This document shows positions 46,201-57,449 of a stretch of 64,000 nt of DNA, in pieces; the first letter of the stretch is position 1, and every line of letters starts with the position of its first letter. Made by a program: the position numbers and the translations under genes. The DNA lies in assembly GCA_037576195.1 (NCBI GenBank), contig CM075103.1, forward strand, positions 15,934,001 through 15,998,000, read 5' to 3'. Source of the DNA: Phytoseiulus persimilis (taxonomy: Eukaryota > Arthropoda > Arachnida > Mesostigmata > Phytoseiidae). A model generated the notes under the pieces. The model was not told where the DNA came from, made no database searches, and saw nothing but the letters and a program-made list of their open reading frames with translations.

Positions 46201-49051
46201 CGGGCGTGATGGCACTTCTGTCTCCGAACGACTCAAGCCCGTGGACCAGCTAGTGGATCTTTTCCGAGCGAAGAATCACGAAATAGGGAACGTCCGATGG
46301 ATTTTCTTCACATGGGAGATCATCATGAAATCGGTACTGTGGGGATGATTCGGGCATTGCAGCACACCCAATGACCGGAGTCCGGGCTTTCGGGCCCCGA
46401 AATTACTGGGAAAAACACCGGAAGAACCGCACGTTGAAGTAGGGAGCACGAGCTTGAAGTTATATCTTCCGGCATTTCCACATTGCACATCTGAGCTATC
46501 GTATTCATCCCGATCGGAGAACTGGCGAAGAACTGCCACGTCGTTCACGGACGAGTTCTTATCGTATTCCCGAGGAGACGAACACCTGACGATTCGGTTG
46601 GGATCCGAGCCCCGTCAATAAAATTGTCAAGAAAGGCGAGAGGCCTCTCAACTAATTCAGAGAGAGGAAGAAAAGTTCGAAAAACATTGCCATGAGGAGA
46701 GAATGAACCTGCCTCTGAGAGCCTATCTCATAACTTTCCAGATACAGAGTATTTGCGGCGTTGTATATGTCGACTTGAAAGGAGATACACCGAAAATCTA
46801 TTCTGAGCCCATCGAAGAGATACGGAAGTGTGGCGGGCGCATGGTGTTCTTGGATTATCTCGGCGAGCGAGAACGCCTCCTCCGGGAGCCTTCCCTCACA
46901 GATGCTTCCATATTCGAACATGAGATCAAGTTCGAGAGATTGGGCTACGTTACAGTCATGTGTGAGTACAGCACACGTGTTCGGAAATACTTCTGCGGCG
47001 AGCAACCCCAAAAGGCGATATTCGATGCGTTGAGCCAGAAAGTCAATGTGAGCCGGAGGAAGAGTGACGCGAACCGTTTCGGTAAATGCATCGATGAAGA
47101 AAGTGACGACATTTTCCTACGCGGCAAATGTGATGGTGAGAGCCCCCCCCCCCCCCCCCCCCTCCCCGTCGGAGCTATTTGTGTGAGGCTGTAGAGAGGA
47201 GACGACTGATTGTCTAAACTAGAATGTGGAAACTGTAACTTCCCAAAAGGTTCGGATGAGAACAGAGCGTTGCTCCTGTCTGCAGGTTTCCTCGCAGACA
47301 TGCAAAACCGTGTGTTCGATCTGTGTGCTGTCAACATCTACCCGACGCAGAACATATCAATGGCTCTACACCTCGTTTCTTCGTACTATCGTTTCGATCA
47401 ACTGACATTCTTCGCGCCGCCCGCACAGCGAATCATTGGATCCTTCAAATCGATCCTGTTGCCGTTCCAGAACCGGGTCTGGCTGTCGACCGGGTTATCG
47501 ATGATTTTCTCATCGATTCTACTCTCTCTGATGACGAGGAGAGCTTTCCGAACCTTCCGGTGAGCAGCGTCACGTCGACGAGTTTCCGCGCCGATTCCGC
47601 GAGCTGGAGTCGGAGCTAAGGGATAGCGAACTCCGAACGTCTCGGAATCCTTTTCGATTCACAGTCCATGCTCGTTTCTTCCACAGGTTGGTGGATCATT
47701 TGTTTTATGTGAGTATGATAGCAACTGGCAAGGTGCTCATCATCCCCGATCGTTACCACCGCGTCACGTACCTTGCGATACTCTTGTCGACGCTGCTCTT
47801 GGGCAACACACTCCTGTCACAGTTTTACGCGGCGGTCGTGACCTCTTTTCGACAACATCCGCCCACAACGTCGGTGATCGACACGCTTGCCTCGCTCGAA
47901 AGGATACTGACCAGTAGGCCAGAAGCTGTGAGCGTTGCGGTCCTGAACGACACCAAGTACAACGCCATCTTGAATCCACAAGAGCCTTCGGACTTGATGA
48001 AGCTCATCAAAAATCATACGACTCTTTGTCCGACAAAACCAGAGTGCGTGGAGCTTGTTCTGAAACGCAGACATGTACTGCTGGCAAGTGAGTAGATGGC
48101 TATTCGGGTTGAAGATTTCAGATTGGAAAAAGTGAATGTGATACAGGGAACTGTCTGATCACCTGAGTTCGCTGAATTTTCCCTGTGAAGCCGACTACAA
48201 TCTCATGGCGGAGATCGGGACGAATCCGCAGAGGCAAGCTATCACGCGAGCGAAGGACAATATCTTCGCCGGAAGGTATTCCATACCCGTTCAAAGAGGC
48301 TCACCCATCACAAAACAAGTTATGACTTTGAATGGTGAGTGTCTGAGCAGAGATCTTAATACTCACATCAGATGAGAATTTTCTTGTGTTTTATTCTACG
48401 TTGCCGCACACATCGCACTATGTCATTCTGGGTCCCGTTTTCGAAGGGAAACTCTTCGAGGGAGGCATTTTCAAACTGCTGTACGAAAAGGAAAAATATC
48501 AAATCAAGCCGAGGTTCGAGAGGGAGAAGCCGCTGCCACCAAACTCCGAACTTACTCTACAGGATCTGAAAGGTGAGGATATTGAACAATATCACAGCAT
48601 GAGTTCACTCCTTCGCCCCTCACTGGCCAGGAATGCGCCAGGATTCCTGGTGCGGGCGACATGCATTTCTCTCTCCTCCATAAACATCAAAAAAAAAAAA
48701 ATAGAAGAAATGTTAACTCCTCGCCTCCCGAGGTCTCCGAGAGAAGGAGTGGAGAGCTGTGGCTCTGAGTCGCTGCGTTTGGTTCAAACCTCAGCCTCTT
48801 CGTCGGGGAGAACACACAAGTCCTGCCCCTCGTCGCTTCCGGTCTTGAGTGCTCACCAGAGCTTGGAGGTTCAGAAATGGTTGATTCCACACGACACATA
48901 TTGCCTTTTGAGTGGATGCTTGGCTCATTGTCTCGAAGCTGATGCCTCTTCCTCGATGTCTCGAACCTTCCCCGGCTTTGGGGCGTTATTTTGCGAACTT
49001 CTCGTACATCCGAACACTCACCTACCCACGTTCTCGACGAATAGTGCTTGA
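40290..49051 (+). CDS. Ionotropic receptor (IR), tandem copy A
   Basis: Proposed exons: 40290-40474, 45886-46020, 46171-46333, 46742-47135, 47286-47559, 47687-48087, 48191-48334, 48372-48572 and 48642-49051, giving 768 codons plus stop with all phases matching. Exon 1 encodes a signal peptide (MRCLVLLCAELISISKA) and is matched to the receptor at 51182-55399 by its equal length (185 bp), phase and the shared NLTFV. The ligand-binding lobes carry FDLCAVNIYPT and YYRFDQLTFFAP. The pore region has a membrane segment at the end of exon 5 and a degenerate form of the glutamate-receptor SYTANLAAF motif (SQFYAAVVTSF) in exon 6. Such receptors are chemosensory cation channels that lack glutamate-binding residues. 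The last exon is weak: its membrane segment is poorly hydrophobic and contains a run of 12 A. Intron 1 is 5.4 kb and rich in repeats. The link of exon 1 is inference. Confidence 0.78.
40951..41024 (+). repeat. Dispersed repeat, copy 2
   Basis: Matches 28817-28892 in the same orientation, with the shared core TTTCCGAGTTCCGA and a shared GAAATACA end. A weaker similarity may extend left to about 40880 (AAAACAGAGGTCCA against AAAACAGAGATCCA at 28756). Confidence 0.6.
43656..43900. repeat. Foldback cluster: three copies of a 50-65 bp unit
   Basis: The unit occurs at 43703-43764 (forward), 43778-43823 (forward, shorter) and 43825-43892 (inverted). The complement of the third copy reads GATCTCTTCCAGTCTCCGAT and GTGGGCGAGTCGACAGG, matching the first copy across about 60 bp. 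Copies two and three face each other with almost no spacer, so a long hairpin can form. No coding content is seen. It may be a decayed foldback or MITE-type element. Confidence 0.75.
47143..47163 (+). repeat. Poly-C run beside a splice donor
   Basis: About 20 C in a row begin eight bases after the exon 4 donor of ionotropic receptor A. Similar C runs occur at about 3380, 12130 and 12908, the last two in TSC2 introns. Confidence 0.8.
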
Positions 49052-51181
49052 TCTCCCAGGTTCTAATTATCTTCTCTGATCCAAGTTCTGATGCGATCAA
49101 CTTCCGTCTCCATCAGCCCGTGCGGTCGGAAGTACTATCTCAGACTTATCTGATAGTCCCGCGAGCCCGGAGTCCTGCGAGCCCGGAGATACTTCCCCAC
49201 AATTCGAGGCTTGACCGAAGTCCGCGAACCTTCTATGCTCTTTACGGACTTCGGAGTGACATCCGTGCGTGAAAAAAATGAACCCTCCCTATTAGATCAC
49301 GCGTTCTATCTCATCAGATATACTTAGCAGTGTGCTAGGGCTCAGCTGTTATATTCCAGAGTTTCAGAGCGAGATGCTCGTAGCGTGTCCAATTACCGCG
49401 TCTGCGTAGTTTTTCATTATACAAATCAAACTTTTTCGAGTAATTCCTCTCTGAGGGTTAAGACATTTGAATTGGGCATTCATAGGACTTCGATTGCGAA
49501 TTCGACCACGGAGGATGCCCCAGCACTCGCACGGTGGTATGGGACTCCCGCGCAGACGTATAAGCTTCGTAGACTTTGATTCAGCCTCCCCTAGAAGAAG
49601 AGGGTTCTCACGCTCGCGAGAATTCGGGCTTCAGGGATTTCGGGCTCGGGGGTGTTCGGTCTCGCAACACCGAGACAATTTACACTACTTGGCATCGATC
49701 AGTGCGAATGTCAATGAGCGGCTCGGATTCTTCACGCTCTGTGACGTTTTAAAACGTCAGAACAGCACCCGCAGAACCATCGAAGTCGTTGAGGCGCTTA
49801 TAGGGAATCCGTGGAATGGGGCAGGCGTTTGGAATTCTCCCGAAAGCATAGATCTCATGCTGAAATCTCTGGGAATGTGGTCATCCCAAACGAGCCATCG
49901 AGAGCCCCCTTCTCGCGTCGATACAGTCGCTTAATCAAGGGATCTGCGTAACGGAGCCGCTGCTCATTCGGGAATGGCCAATTGGGTCACTCGTAATCGA
50001 AATGCCCCCTAAATGATTTGGATGCAGCGTTTCGATATTGGTGATCTCAAACCCGAGCTCAAAAATGGGCCCATATCGAGAGTGCGGCGCCTTACCTGAG
50101 AGATATTTCTAGATTTGGTTTCGGCGAACGCCGGAGAATCGATTGGTAGACATCGATTCCTGGTCCCGACAAATCTGCGCATCCCCTTCGAGTTCTGTCT
50201 TCGGACTCTCTTTTCGTTCATTCCAGGCTTGATGCAGCTGTACGGTGGCACCGTCCTGATCAGTTCCATTTCGTTCATCGTAGAGAAAATATCTCATTGG
50301 ACTCTGCGAGTTCGGAAGCGTTTCCTGCTCACCGCGCACTCAACTCCGCGGGCCGTCAGGAACCACCCGAGCGATTACGCGCCGTGCGCCGCCCATCGAT
50401 TCCCATATGACCCTGTGAGCGTGAGTCATCCAAGTCGAGCGCAGCAGAGTGAATGCGATGACGAAAGGCCCAAATCGAAGCGATTTTTATTCTTATGCGA
50501 CAAGGATGGTAACGCGCTCGATCTTGTGTATATGAGAAGCTGACCCACTTCTTTGAAGGAATAAAAGTTGCGATTCCCGTTCGGGAGGAAAGAGCGTCCC
50601 GTTCATAGCGCAGCTCAGTCCTGTCGAGCGGTCGGTATCTGGAACTGCCCACAGCAAATTGATAACATCGATAGCGATTCTATAGAAGCCTCCAAGCTCA
50701 ATGCTGTGCTTCTCTCGCGCATATATTCGCAGCCCATAGAGTCATAGATCGAATGCTTCTCAGGTTCCGAAAGGTGATCTGACACAATGCCGCAGGTTTC
50801 GGCCCGTTTCGGACCCCTGAGCCGGAGTGACGGGAGTAGTGTTCTCGGCCAAACTGTCATATTTTCGAGCTATCTCCTATTGACACCATGCGTATCGTAT
50901 ATACATTGATCGTTTATCGAGCACCGCATCGTTCCTGGCGTGAATGCGGGGAACATGAACAAATAAGGTATTGTGCTCAGCCTCTTCCATTGAAGTGTCA
51001 ACCCGAACGGCCTTGCTCGAGCAGTCAGTCGCCATCGGAGCACTTACGCGCAGCAGTGAGCAGGATGCAGAGGGATGAAAATTCGTGGAGTGCCGTCTGA
51101 GGGTATCTCGGGATCCGGATCACCCGGGGTTTCTTCGAGTCCTTGAATCGACGGCTTTGGATTCGATCAGTTCCGAGTATA
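49052..51181. other. Spacer between the two ionotropic receptor genes
   Basis: No conserved frame. A 155-codon plus frame (49467-49934) opens at a non-ATG codon and shows no family match. The promoter of ionotropic receptor B should lie at the right end; no TATA box was seen. Confidence 0.5.
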
Positions 51182-54100
51182 ATGCTGAGTCTGGTTGTGA
51201 TGATCTTCGTGATGGCGAACGAACTAAAAGCTCAGGAAGAGAGTAATCAGACAATCACCGAGAAAACCGGGCTCGCATCCGACAGTTTATTCTTCTTCGT
51301 GAAACAAGTTGTGAAGTCAACCAACCTTACATTCGTCCTTGGCGAAGTCGGGAAAGATAGTAAAAGGTTTGTGGTGTCCGTGACCGAAGATCTCCTCACG
51401 ACCGGCTGCTCATCAGCTCCTCGAACTTTGTTTTCCGGCTGAACCTCTCAGCCAGCCCTCAGGAGTGTCCCGGAATCACCTTTCGGTATTGCTTCAGTAA
51501 CACTCCCTATCGCCTCGCAAATCCCATTGCGGGCGGTGGGCTTGGGTCTTAAGATGGTTCAGATTTAATTCTGATACAAATTAAATCCTCTTTTCACCAC
51601 ATAAGGAATTTTTGTTGAACTGTCGAAACTTGCTTACGAATTCCTCACCTCGCGGTATTTCTCCAGAACTGACGTAACCTTCGAATAAGAAGGCATGCTC
51701 TATCGACGGGTGCACTCTGATGGTTCGCCCTACGGAAGCCTCAAGAGAACCTCGAACTTGAGTTTCCCCGACTGTTTCGCACTCGGGTGGGCCTTAACCG
51801 AGGCTGTGAATTGAATTCCCTGCAATCAGAAGAGCCTTCGCGTATGTGACTTCTGTTCTCGAAAGTTTCGCCGCATTAGTTCGGCTTGAATGTTGGGTGG
51901 GGTTCCCTGTCTCGGGCCAGGTCCCCGTACCGATCCGTTTTAGGTTCAGTTGTTGATTTGATCCATTGGTCTGGAGCAGCGAGTCGATCCGCTATGCTAC
52001 AGCCGCTGTGTCTGATTTTTCGACTTCTGAAGGGGCAGGCTACCAGTTGTGTCCGGCAACGAAGAAGACAAACGCCCACTTTCGGGGCTAGGTTTCTTTG
52101 AACAGTTGAATTATCGGTGGAGCCTGAGGAGCTGGTTTCCGAGTTCACGTTGTTTTGTGACGCGAAGCGCGTCGTTACGTGGAAACCAGCTCTGAACTCG
52201 GATTCGAGAGACGCTAGCGGATCACTTGACAAGCTCCGGCGAATCCTCAGAAACGAGATGGGCTGGATCCGAAAACCAGAGGTGTTGAGCAGACCGGCTC
52301 GTGTGCATTTTACGCGGTTGATCATCATAAATAGGATGCGCCACGTTCGAGACTTGGGAATACCAGACTTCAGGGAGAGTCTGCTAAATGGCGAGTCTGG
52401 CTATTTACCGAGTTTCTGGAGACGACCGTTGATTTGTCTCAAGGTTTTTTGTAGTGTGGATTTCATCGTCAACCGTCTGTTCAGGAGCTGGCCGATGCCG
52501 TACAGAGTCATGGTTTGCAGCCGGAAGAACCTCGTTGACTCAATTACCCATGGGCTTTTGCGCGACATTTCAACTTCCGGAGATCAATGGTATGATGACG
52601 AAGATCGGAATTCCCTTCATTCGCGATATGAATTCGAGAGATTTCGCGATCCTGGACAATAATGGAGGTGGATCAATAGCGGGATCGATGGCAGCAATGC
52701 GAGTCTTCCCGGATCATTGAGCTTCCCATATCCCGTAGGTTTGACATCTTCGTGCCCTGCTGGCCGAGCGACGTCGAAGACAAGCATCGGAGACTGAACG
52801 AAGAGTTTTTCGAATTATTCATGCGGCTCAGCCATATGATGGGCAACGTGCGGTGGATATTCTATCAATGTTATCATCTGATGAGAACGGTGACTACATC
52901 TGCATCGAGAGAACCCTGGGTGTTACTTGATATATCGACGTGAGCTTTGACAACATATCGTTGCGTTCTCGGATTTCAGATTCAACAAATCTGTGGTGTC
53001 CTCTATGTTAACCTCATGCGTCCTGAGCGGATCCTCGGCGAGCCCCTGAAGCTCATCAGCAAGTGTGGAGGTCGCATCGTCTTCGTGGACGACGAGGATT
53101 CCGGCGAGTCGTTGCTTCGGGAGTCAAAAGTGATGGAAGACATCATTTTTGAGCACGAGATCAATTTCAAAAGTTTGGAAAACTTGACTGTGTTGTGTGG
53201 ATTCCGGAACTCGAACAAGGATTATTGCCAAGACAGCCCGCAGTTCGAGATCCTGCGCTCTCTGCGTACTCGCGTCAACCTCGTCGAGAAGACAACATCG
53301 AGGACCGAGTTTGGCATATGTCGGGAACGTGAACCCTGTAACGGTTAGGGTTTCTTGGAACTAGTATCTGCGAACCCCACATTACTTGTGCTCGGCAAGC
53401 AAAGCTCCGAATTCTGGGGTCTGAGCCGTAGCGAACCTGCTGGGTGGTCAGGGTGCGCTAAGGATATTTCGTTGTTTCAGGCCTCCTCGGAGATATTCAG
53501 CAACGTAGGTTCGACATGTGTCTCGTCAACATCTACCCCACCGAAGGCACACTGGCAGCGCTTCTATTCCCGAGCTCATACTACAGATACGACCAGTTGA
53601 CGTTCTTCGCACCGGTGGCCATCAAAATCAGAGGCTCGTTCAAATCCATTTGGATGCCCTTCGATCGGTGGACTTGGTCCCTGATGGCTTTGTCGGTGTT
53701 GACGACGTCCTTTGTCGAAACATTCTCGATACAAGCAGAGGTCGGCAGATTGTGGTGAGTTCCTGTGAAGGAGGGAGTGGAGGCGATCAGTTTCTCGGAG
53801 GAATCGCATTATTCACTCGATCCAGGTTCGGGAACCATCTTCTCTGGTGGGTGCTTCCCCTCACTGGGAGAACCCCAAGGATCCCTCTCCGTTTTCGAGA
53901 TGTGAGGTCGCTCAGGGTCTTGTTCGGAACTTGGCTGATCGCAGGCTTCCTCATCTCCATCATTTATTCGGCTATCCTCACATCGTTCCGGCAGCACCCG
54001 CCCACAACACCCATCATCGAGACACTGGGATCATTGGACCGAGCACTGCGCACTCAGACGCCAGAACTTCGAGTGGCCGTTCTCAACGATACCAAATACA

Positions 54101-55399
54101 ACGCAATTCTGAGACCAGACAAACCGTCTGAGTTAATTGATCTCATCTTGAACAGAACCACTTTCTGTACCTCGATGAAAGACTGTATAGAATCAGTATT
54201 AGACAGAACGCACGTATTCCTATCAAGTGAGTCCCAGGTGTTCGGAAAATTCAGTTCAAGTCGGTTGCGACGATCTGTTGCAAGATATTCAAAACGCTTG
54301 ACAATAAGCCTCCAAAGAGACTCCCCACTTCTCGCTCGCTGATCGAGAGGTTTGAACCCCCAGCTGACAATAATATCAAGTGGGAAGTCGGAACGCATCC
54401 CAAAATAAGGATCATTCACCGTGCTAAAGAAAACATTGACATGGGGCGATACTCGATTGTGCTGCAGCCAGGATCTCCCATCCAGAAGCAGATTAAGGAT
54501 TTCAACAGTGAGTCCATACTTTTTCTCGGGAAAATTTTCCCACAAAAAAACAGGCCATGAAGTATGATGGAATTCTGAGTTACATGTCATCGACGATAGA
54601 GGTCGGTTTGCATCTCTCGAGAGCTGACTTTCCGAGTTATACGTCCGGAACCCCGACTGAAAAAGCGACTTTTTCTCTATTCTTTCATCATGGTCCAGCT
54701 AACCTGTTCGAGGCCGGAATATTCGACAAACTGGAATCCATCGAGAACCACAAAATTAAACCCACTTTCAATCAGAGTGTGGCATGGCTGGGCAATACAA
54801 ACTCACCGCTCACTCTGCGAGATATGACGGGTGAGTACAAGACCGTTCCGTGAAAGTATCGTTCGCCGCACTATTTGTCATATTCCCCGGTGGCACCATT
54901 CTGGATCGTGGAACTGCTGGAAAAAGAAGCCGATTGATCTCTCAAGGCACTGACAAGATCGACTCGAATAATTCCACCGGAGTCGAGTCTCCCTGGTTCA
55001 TCATGAGCCGGACCAGATTCCTTAGTTGATGATGATCATGATTCCATCTCTCCAGGCACTCTTCAACTCTTTGTCGGGGGAAACATGATAGCTCTGTCAT
55101 CTCTCATTGTTGACAACCTCTCGCGAATCGCGCAGCTCCGACTGTATGAGAAACGTGGTCTGTGTCGGAAGAGAAGACGTCGCAACATGGACTTTCAAGA
55201 CGGAGATCACACTGATTTGGATTCTTGCATGCACGACAACATGTCACCAGTGACAGATTCTGCTCAGAAATTCCTGTACCCACCCTTGAGTGGGGAGGAG
55301 CGATCCTGCCTTTGGTCATATCTCGGCACGTTCAACAGAGAGGAATGCTCCGATAGTTCGAGGGGACGGCCTCGAGTGATTCATAGTGCCAGGCCTTGA
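51182..55399 (+). CDS. Ionotropic receptor (IR), tandem copy B
   Basis: Proposed exons: 51182-51366, 52455-52589, 52739-52889, 52980-53343, 53481-53754, 53826-54226, 54364-54507, 54624-54830 and 55056-55399, giving 734 codons plus stop with all phases matching. A signal peptide (MLSLVVMIFVMANELKA) is followed by a short N-terminal region. Ligand-binding half S1 carries FDMCLVNIYPT and YYRYDQLTFFAP. A membrane segment follows at residues about 345-365 (WTWSLMALSVLTTSF), then M3 at about 400-425 with the degenerate pore motif SIIYSAILTSF, half S2 (LRVAVLNDTKYNAIL), and a last membrane segment (LFVGGNMIALSSLIV) with a basic, Ser-rich cytoplasmic tail. It is the better preserved of the two receptors. 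The role would be a chemosensory cation channel, probably with a co-receptor; the ligand is unknown. Intron 1 contains a SINE-like insertion. Confidence 0.87.
51425..51612 (-). mobile_element. SINE-like element, copy 2 (head missing)
   Basis: Nearly identical to 28329-28515, with about eight differences that I count by eye. The tRNA-like head of copy 1 is absent: after the shared TTTTGTTG the sequences differ. This is the 5' truncation expected of a retroposed SINE. It lies antisense in intron 1 of ionotropic receptor B, 58 bases from the donor. Confidence 0.65.
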
Positions 55400-57382
55400 A
55401 GGTCCGAATCGAGGAGAGAATCGAGGGATCGCCATGCTCAAGTGGATCGAGAGAATGAGTTTTCTCGCGTAAATCTACCAGCCCATTTCCGAGGATGCCA
55501 GCAAGTCTCTGAACGCATTAGCGGCTCTTCGCTTGGCACATACATCCGTCGAAACCGGTTGCGCTCATCAACGAACTGAGATATATACCCCACAGGAGAA
55601 CGAACTTGTCAGATGACGAAGCTGTCAGTTAACGAGCCTTAGGGAATCCGATATGACGTCGATACGGCATTAAACGGTGCGAAACCAGGAAGACATGACG
55701 CTTCATCAGAAGAGGAGGACGTTCAACGGAATCCCTCGCAAACTCCCAAGCGAAGATAGTGAGTCTCGAAGCGTGATTCGCGGAGAAAACTCATCTTCAC
55801 TCTCACGTTGGGATGAGGCGGCTTTGAGAGGTGCGCTACTGAGTTGGAAGAAATCTTATGAGGCAGGAACCGCTTCTTTCTCAAGATATCTGAGATTCCC
55901 TTTGTCCCAGAGTGCAAATAAACTCTGCCGTGGGGGTCCCAAGATTGCATCGTACCGGATCTACGAAGTGTGGTCATGTGAGCATCATTTTGAGTGCGCC
56001 ACGATAGCGAGTGACACCCCTCACCACGTCGGCTCGTTCAGGCGCGAAGATTGGATGCCAGGGTGCCACACGGTGCCAGGGTTGAGCAAGGTGTCGCGGT
56101 TTCGACGTCGAGCTTGAGGCAGAGAAAGTCCTCCGGCTGTCCTGCCTCTTCTGAGGGCTTGAAACCTAGGCTTGGGGGGCATCTTCCAGATAACATGCGG
56201 TATGGGAGGCGACACATGAGCACTTGAGCTGTTCGTTGGGGAACACTGAATTTCAGCAGGAACTGGTGACGGATCAGGCAATTTCGTCAGTTCACGGTTT
56301 TCTCTCAATCTGGAGAAACTCACGGAGTTAATTGTCATCATGATTCCCAGCAAAGAACCGAGTTACTAGTATCCACGATCGTCTCATTTTATCTATTCGA
56401 ATCAATCCATGTGAGTGACCTTTCCTCCTTAGAGTTCCCATCTTTCAAGGAGTGATAGCCCTCGAATCTTGATACTCGAAATAGTGCCGAATACCTAGGA
56501 ATATGAACAAACGTGAGCGGATTCCAAGCCACAGCTGCATCCGGTTCAAGCACTCTTTCATTGAACGGTCGACTTGCCGTGAGACTCGACATCCCTCTCT
56601 CACCTCTGCTCCCTGAATGAACGCTCCTTGAATCAGTTGTTCGCCCGACAGAGGAATATCATGCTTTGTGCACCTTCGAAGACGAAGTCAGATTTCTAGC
56701 TCTCCACAATACGTCAGATCAATGAATAACCGCACTCTAGTCCGCAAACTCATTGAACTTATCCACGCGATCACGAGCAATTCCCTTGGGAACAACTTCA
56801 GTCCTGCTGAGTCCTTTGTCTGACCGCGGAACACATGCTGAAAATATCCGAGAGACAGAAGCATCTCCCGCGTCGGAGACCTTGTCATCATCAAATCGAT
56901 CGATCTCCTCGTCGATATGAAAGGAACGCGTGCGGATATCTGTTCCAGAGCGGTACCTCGATAATATTTACCAGCGAAACGTGATTGAGCGGAATGCTGA
57001 CGGAAAGGCCAAATACTTCTCGTCAGGAATCGGTCGGAAAAGTGTGTAGAAAAACAAAAAACTCCGGTTCTGATCGATTTCGGTCCCCAAGGATTTCACA
57101 ACGTTTCGTCCTCTGAGCACCGTTATGACGACCCTCGAATATCCACATCAGCGATTCTTCCGAGAAGAACTGGCTCACATCGACGGGAGATGCAGGTCGC
57201 ATCTCTCTCGTTCGATGCGGATCACCACCGACGGAACAGCGAAACGGGTTTGACGCGCTTCTCTGAAAGCCTCTTCAAAAACAGAGCACTCGATCTTTCC
57301 AGTCTCCCTTTCGTTCTGTCAGCTGATTATGGATTTGCTTGGAATGGGAATCCCATTCTCTGATGGAACTTCCACTGAGAAC
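55400..57382. other. Intergenic stretch upstream of the glycine-rich gene
   Basis: Short frames only; the longest (55677-56117, +) lacks an ATG start and has no family match. The right end is the promoter of the glycine-rich gene. Confidence 0.5.
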
Positions 57383-57390
57383 TATATAAG
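57383..57390 (+). promoter_or_regulatory. TATA box of the glycine-rich protein gene
   Basis: TATATAAG lies 67 bases before the ATG at 57450. A strong TATA box fits a gene expressed at a high level in one tissue, such as a gland. Transcription should start near 57413-57415. Confidence 0.8.
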
Positions 57391-57449
57391 CAAGAAGTGG
57401 CAAAACGAGCAGCAGGGTGTTCTAACATAGTTTCACGACTAGTTGAAAC

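Noticed and set aside
48147..48190. Upstream acceptor for exon 7 of ionotropic receptor A
   Set aside because: Using the AG at 48145-48146 breaks phase. The AG before 48191 keeps phase and gives 144 bp, the same as exon 7 of copy B.
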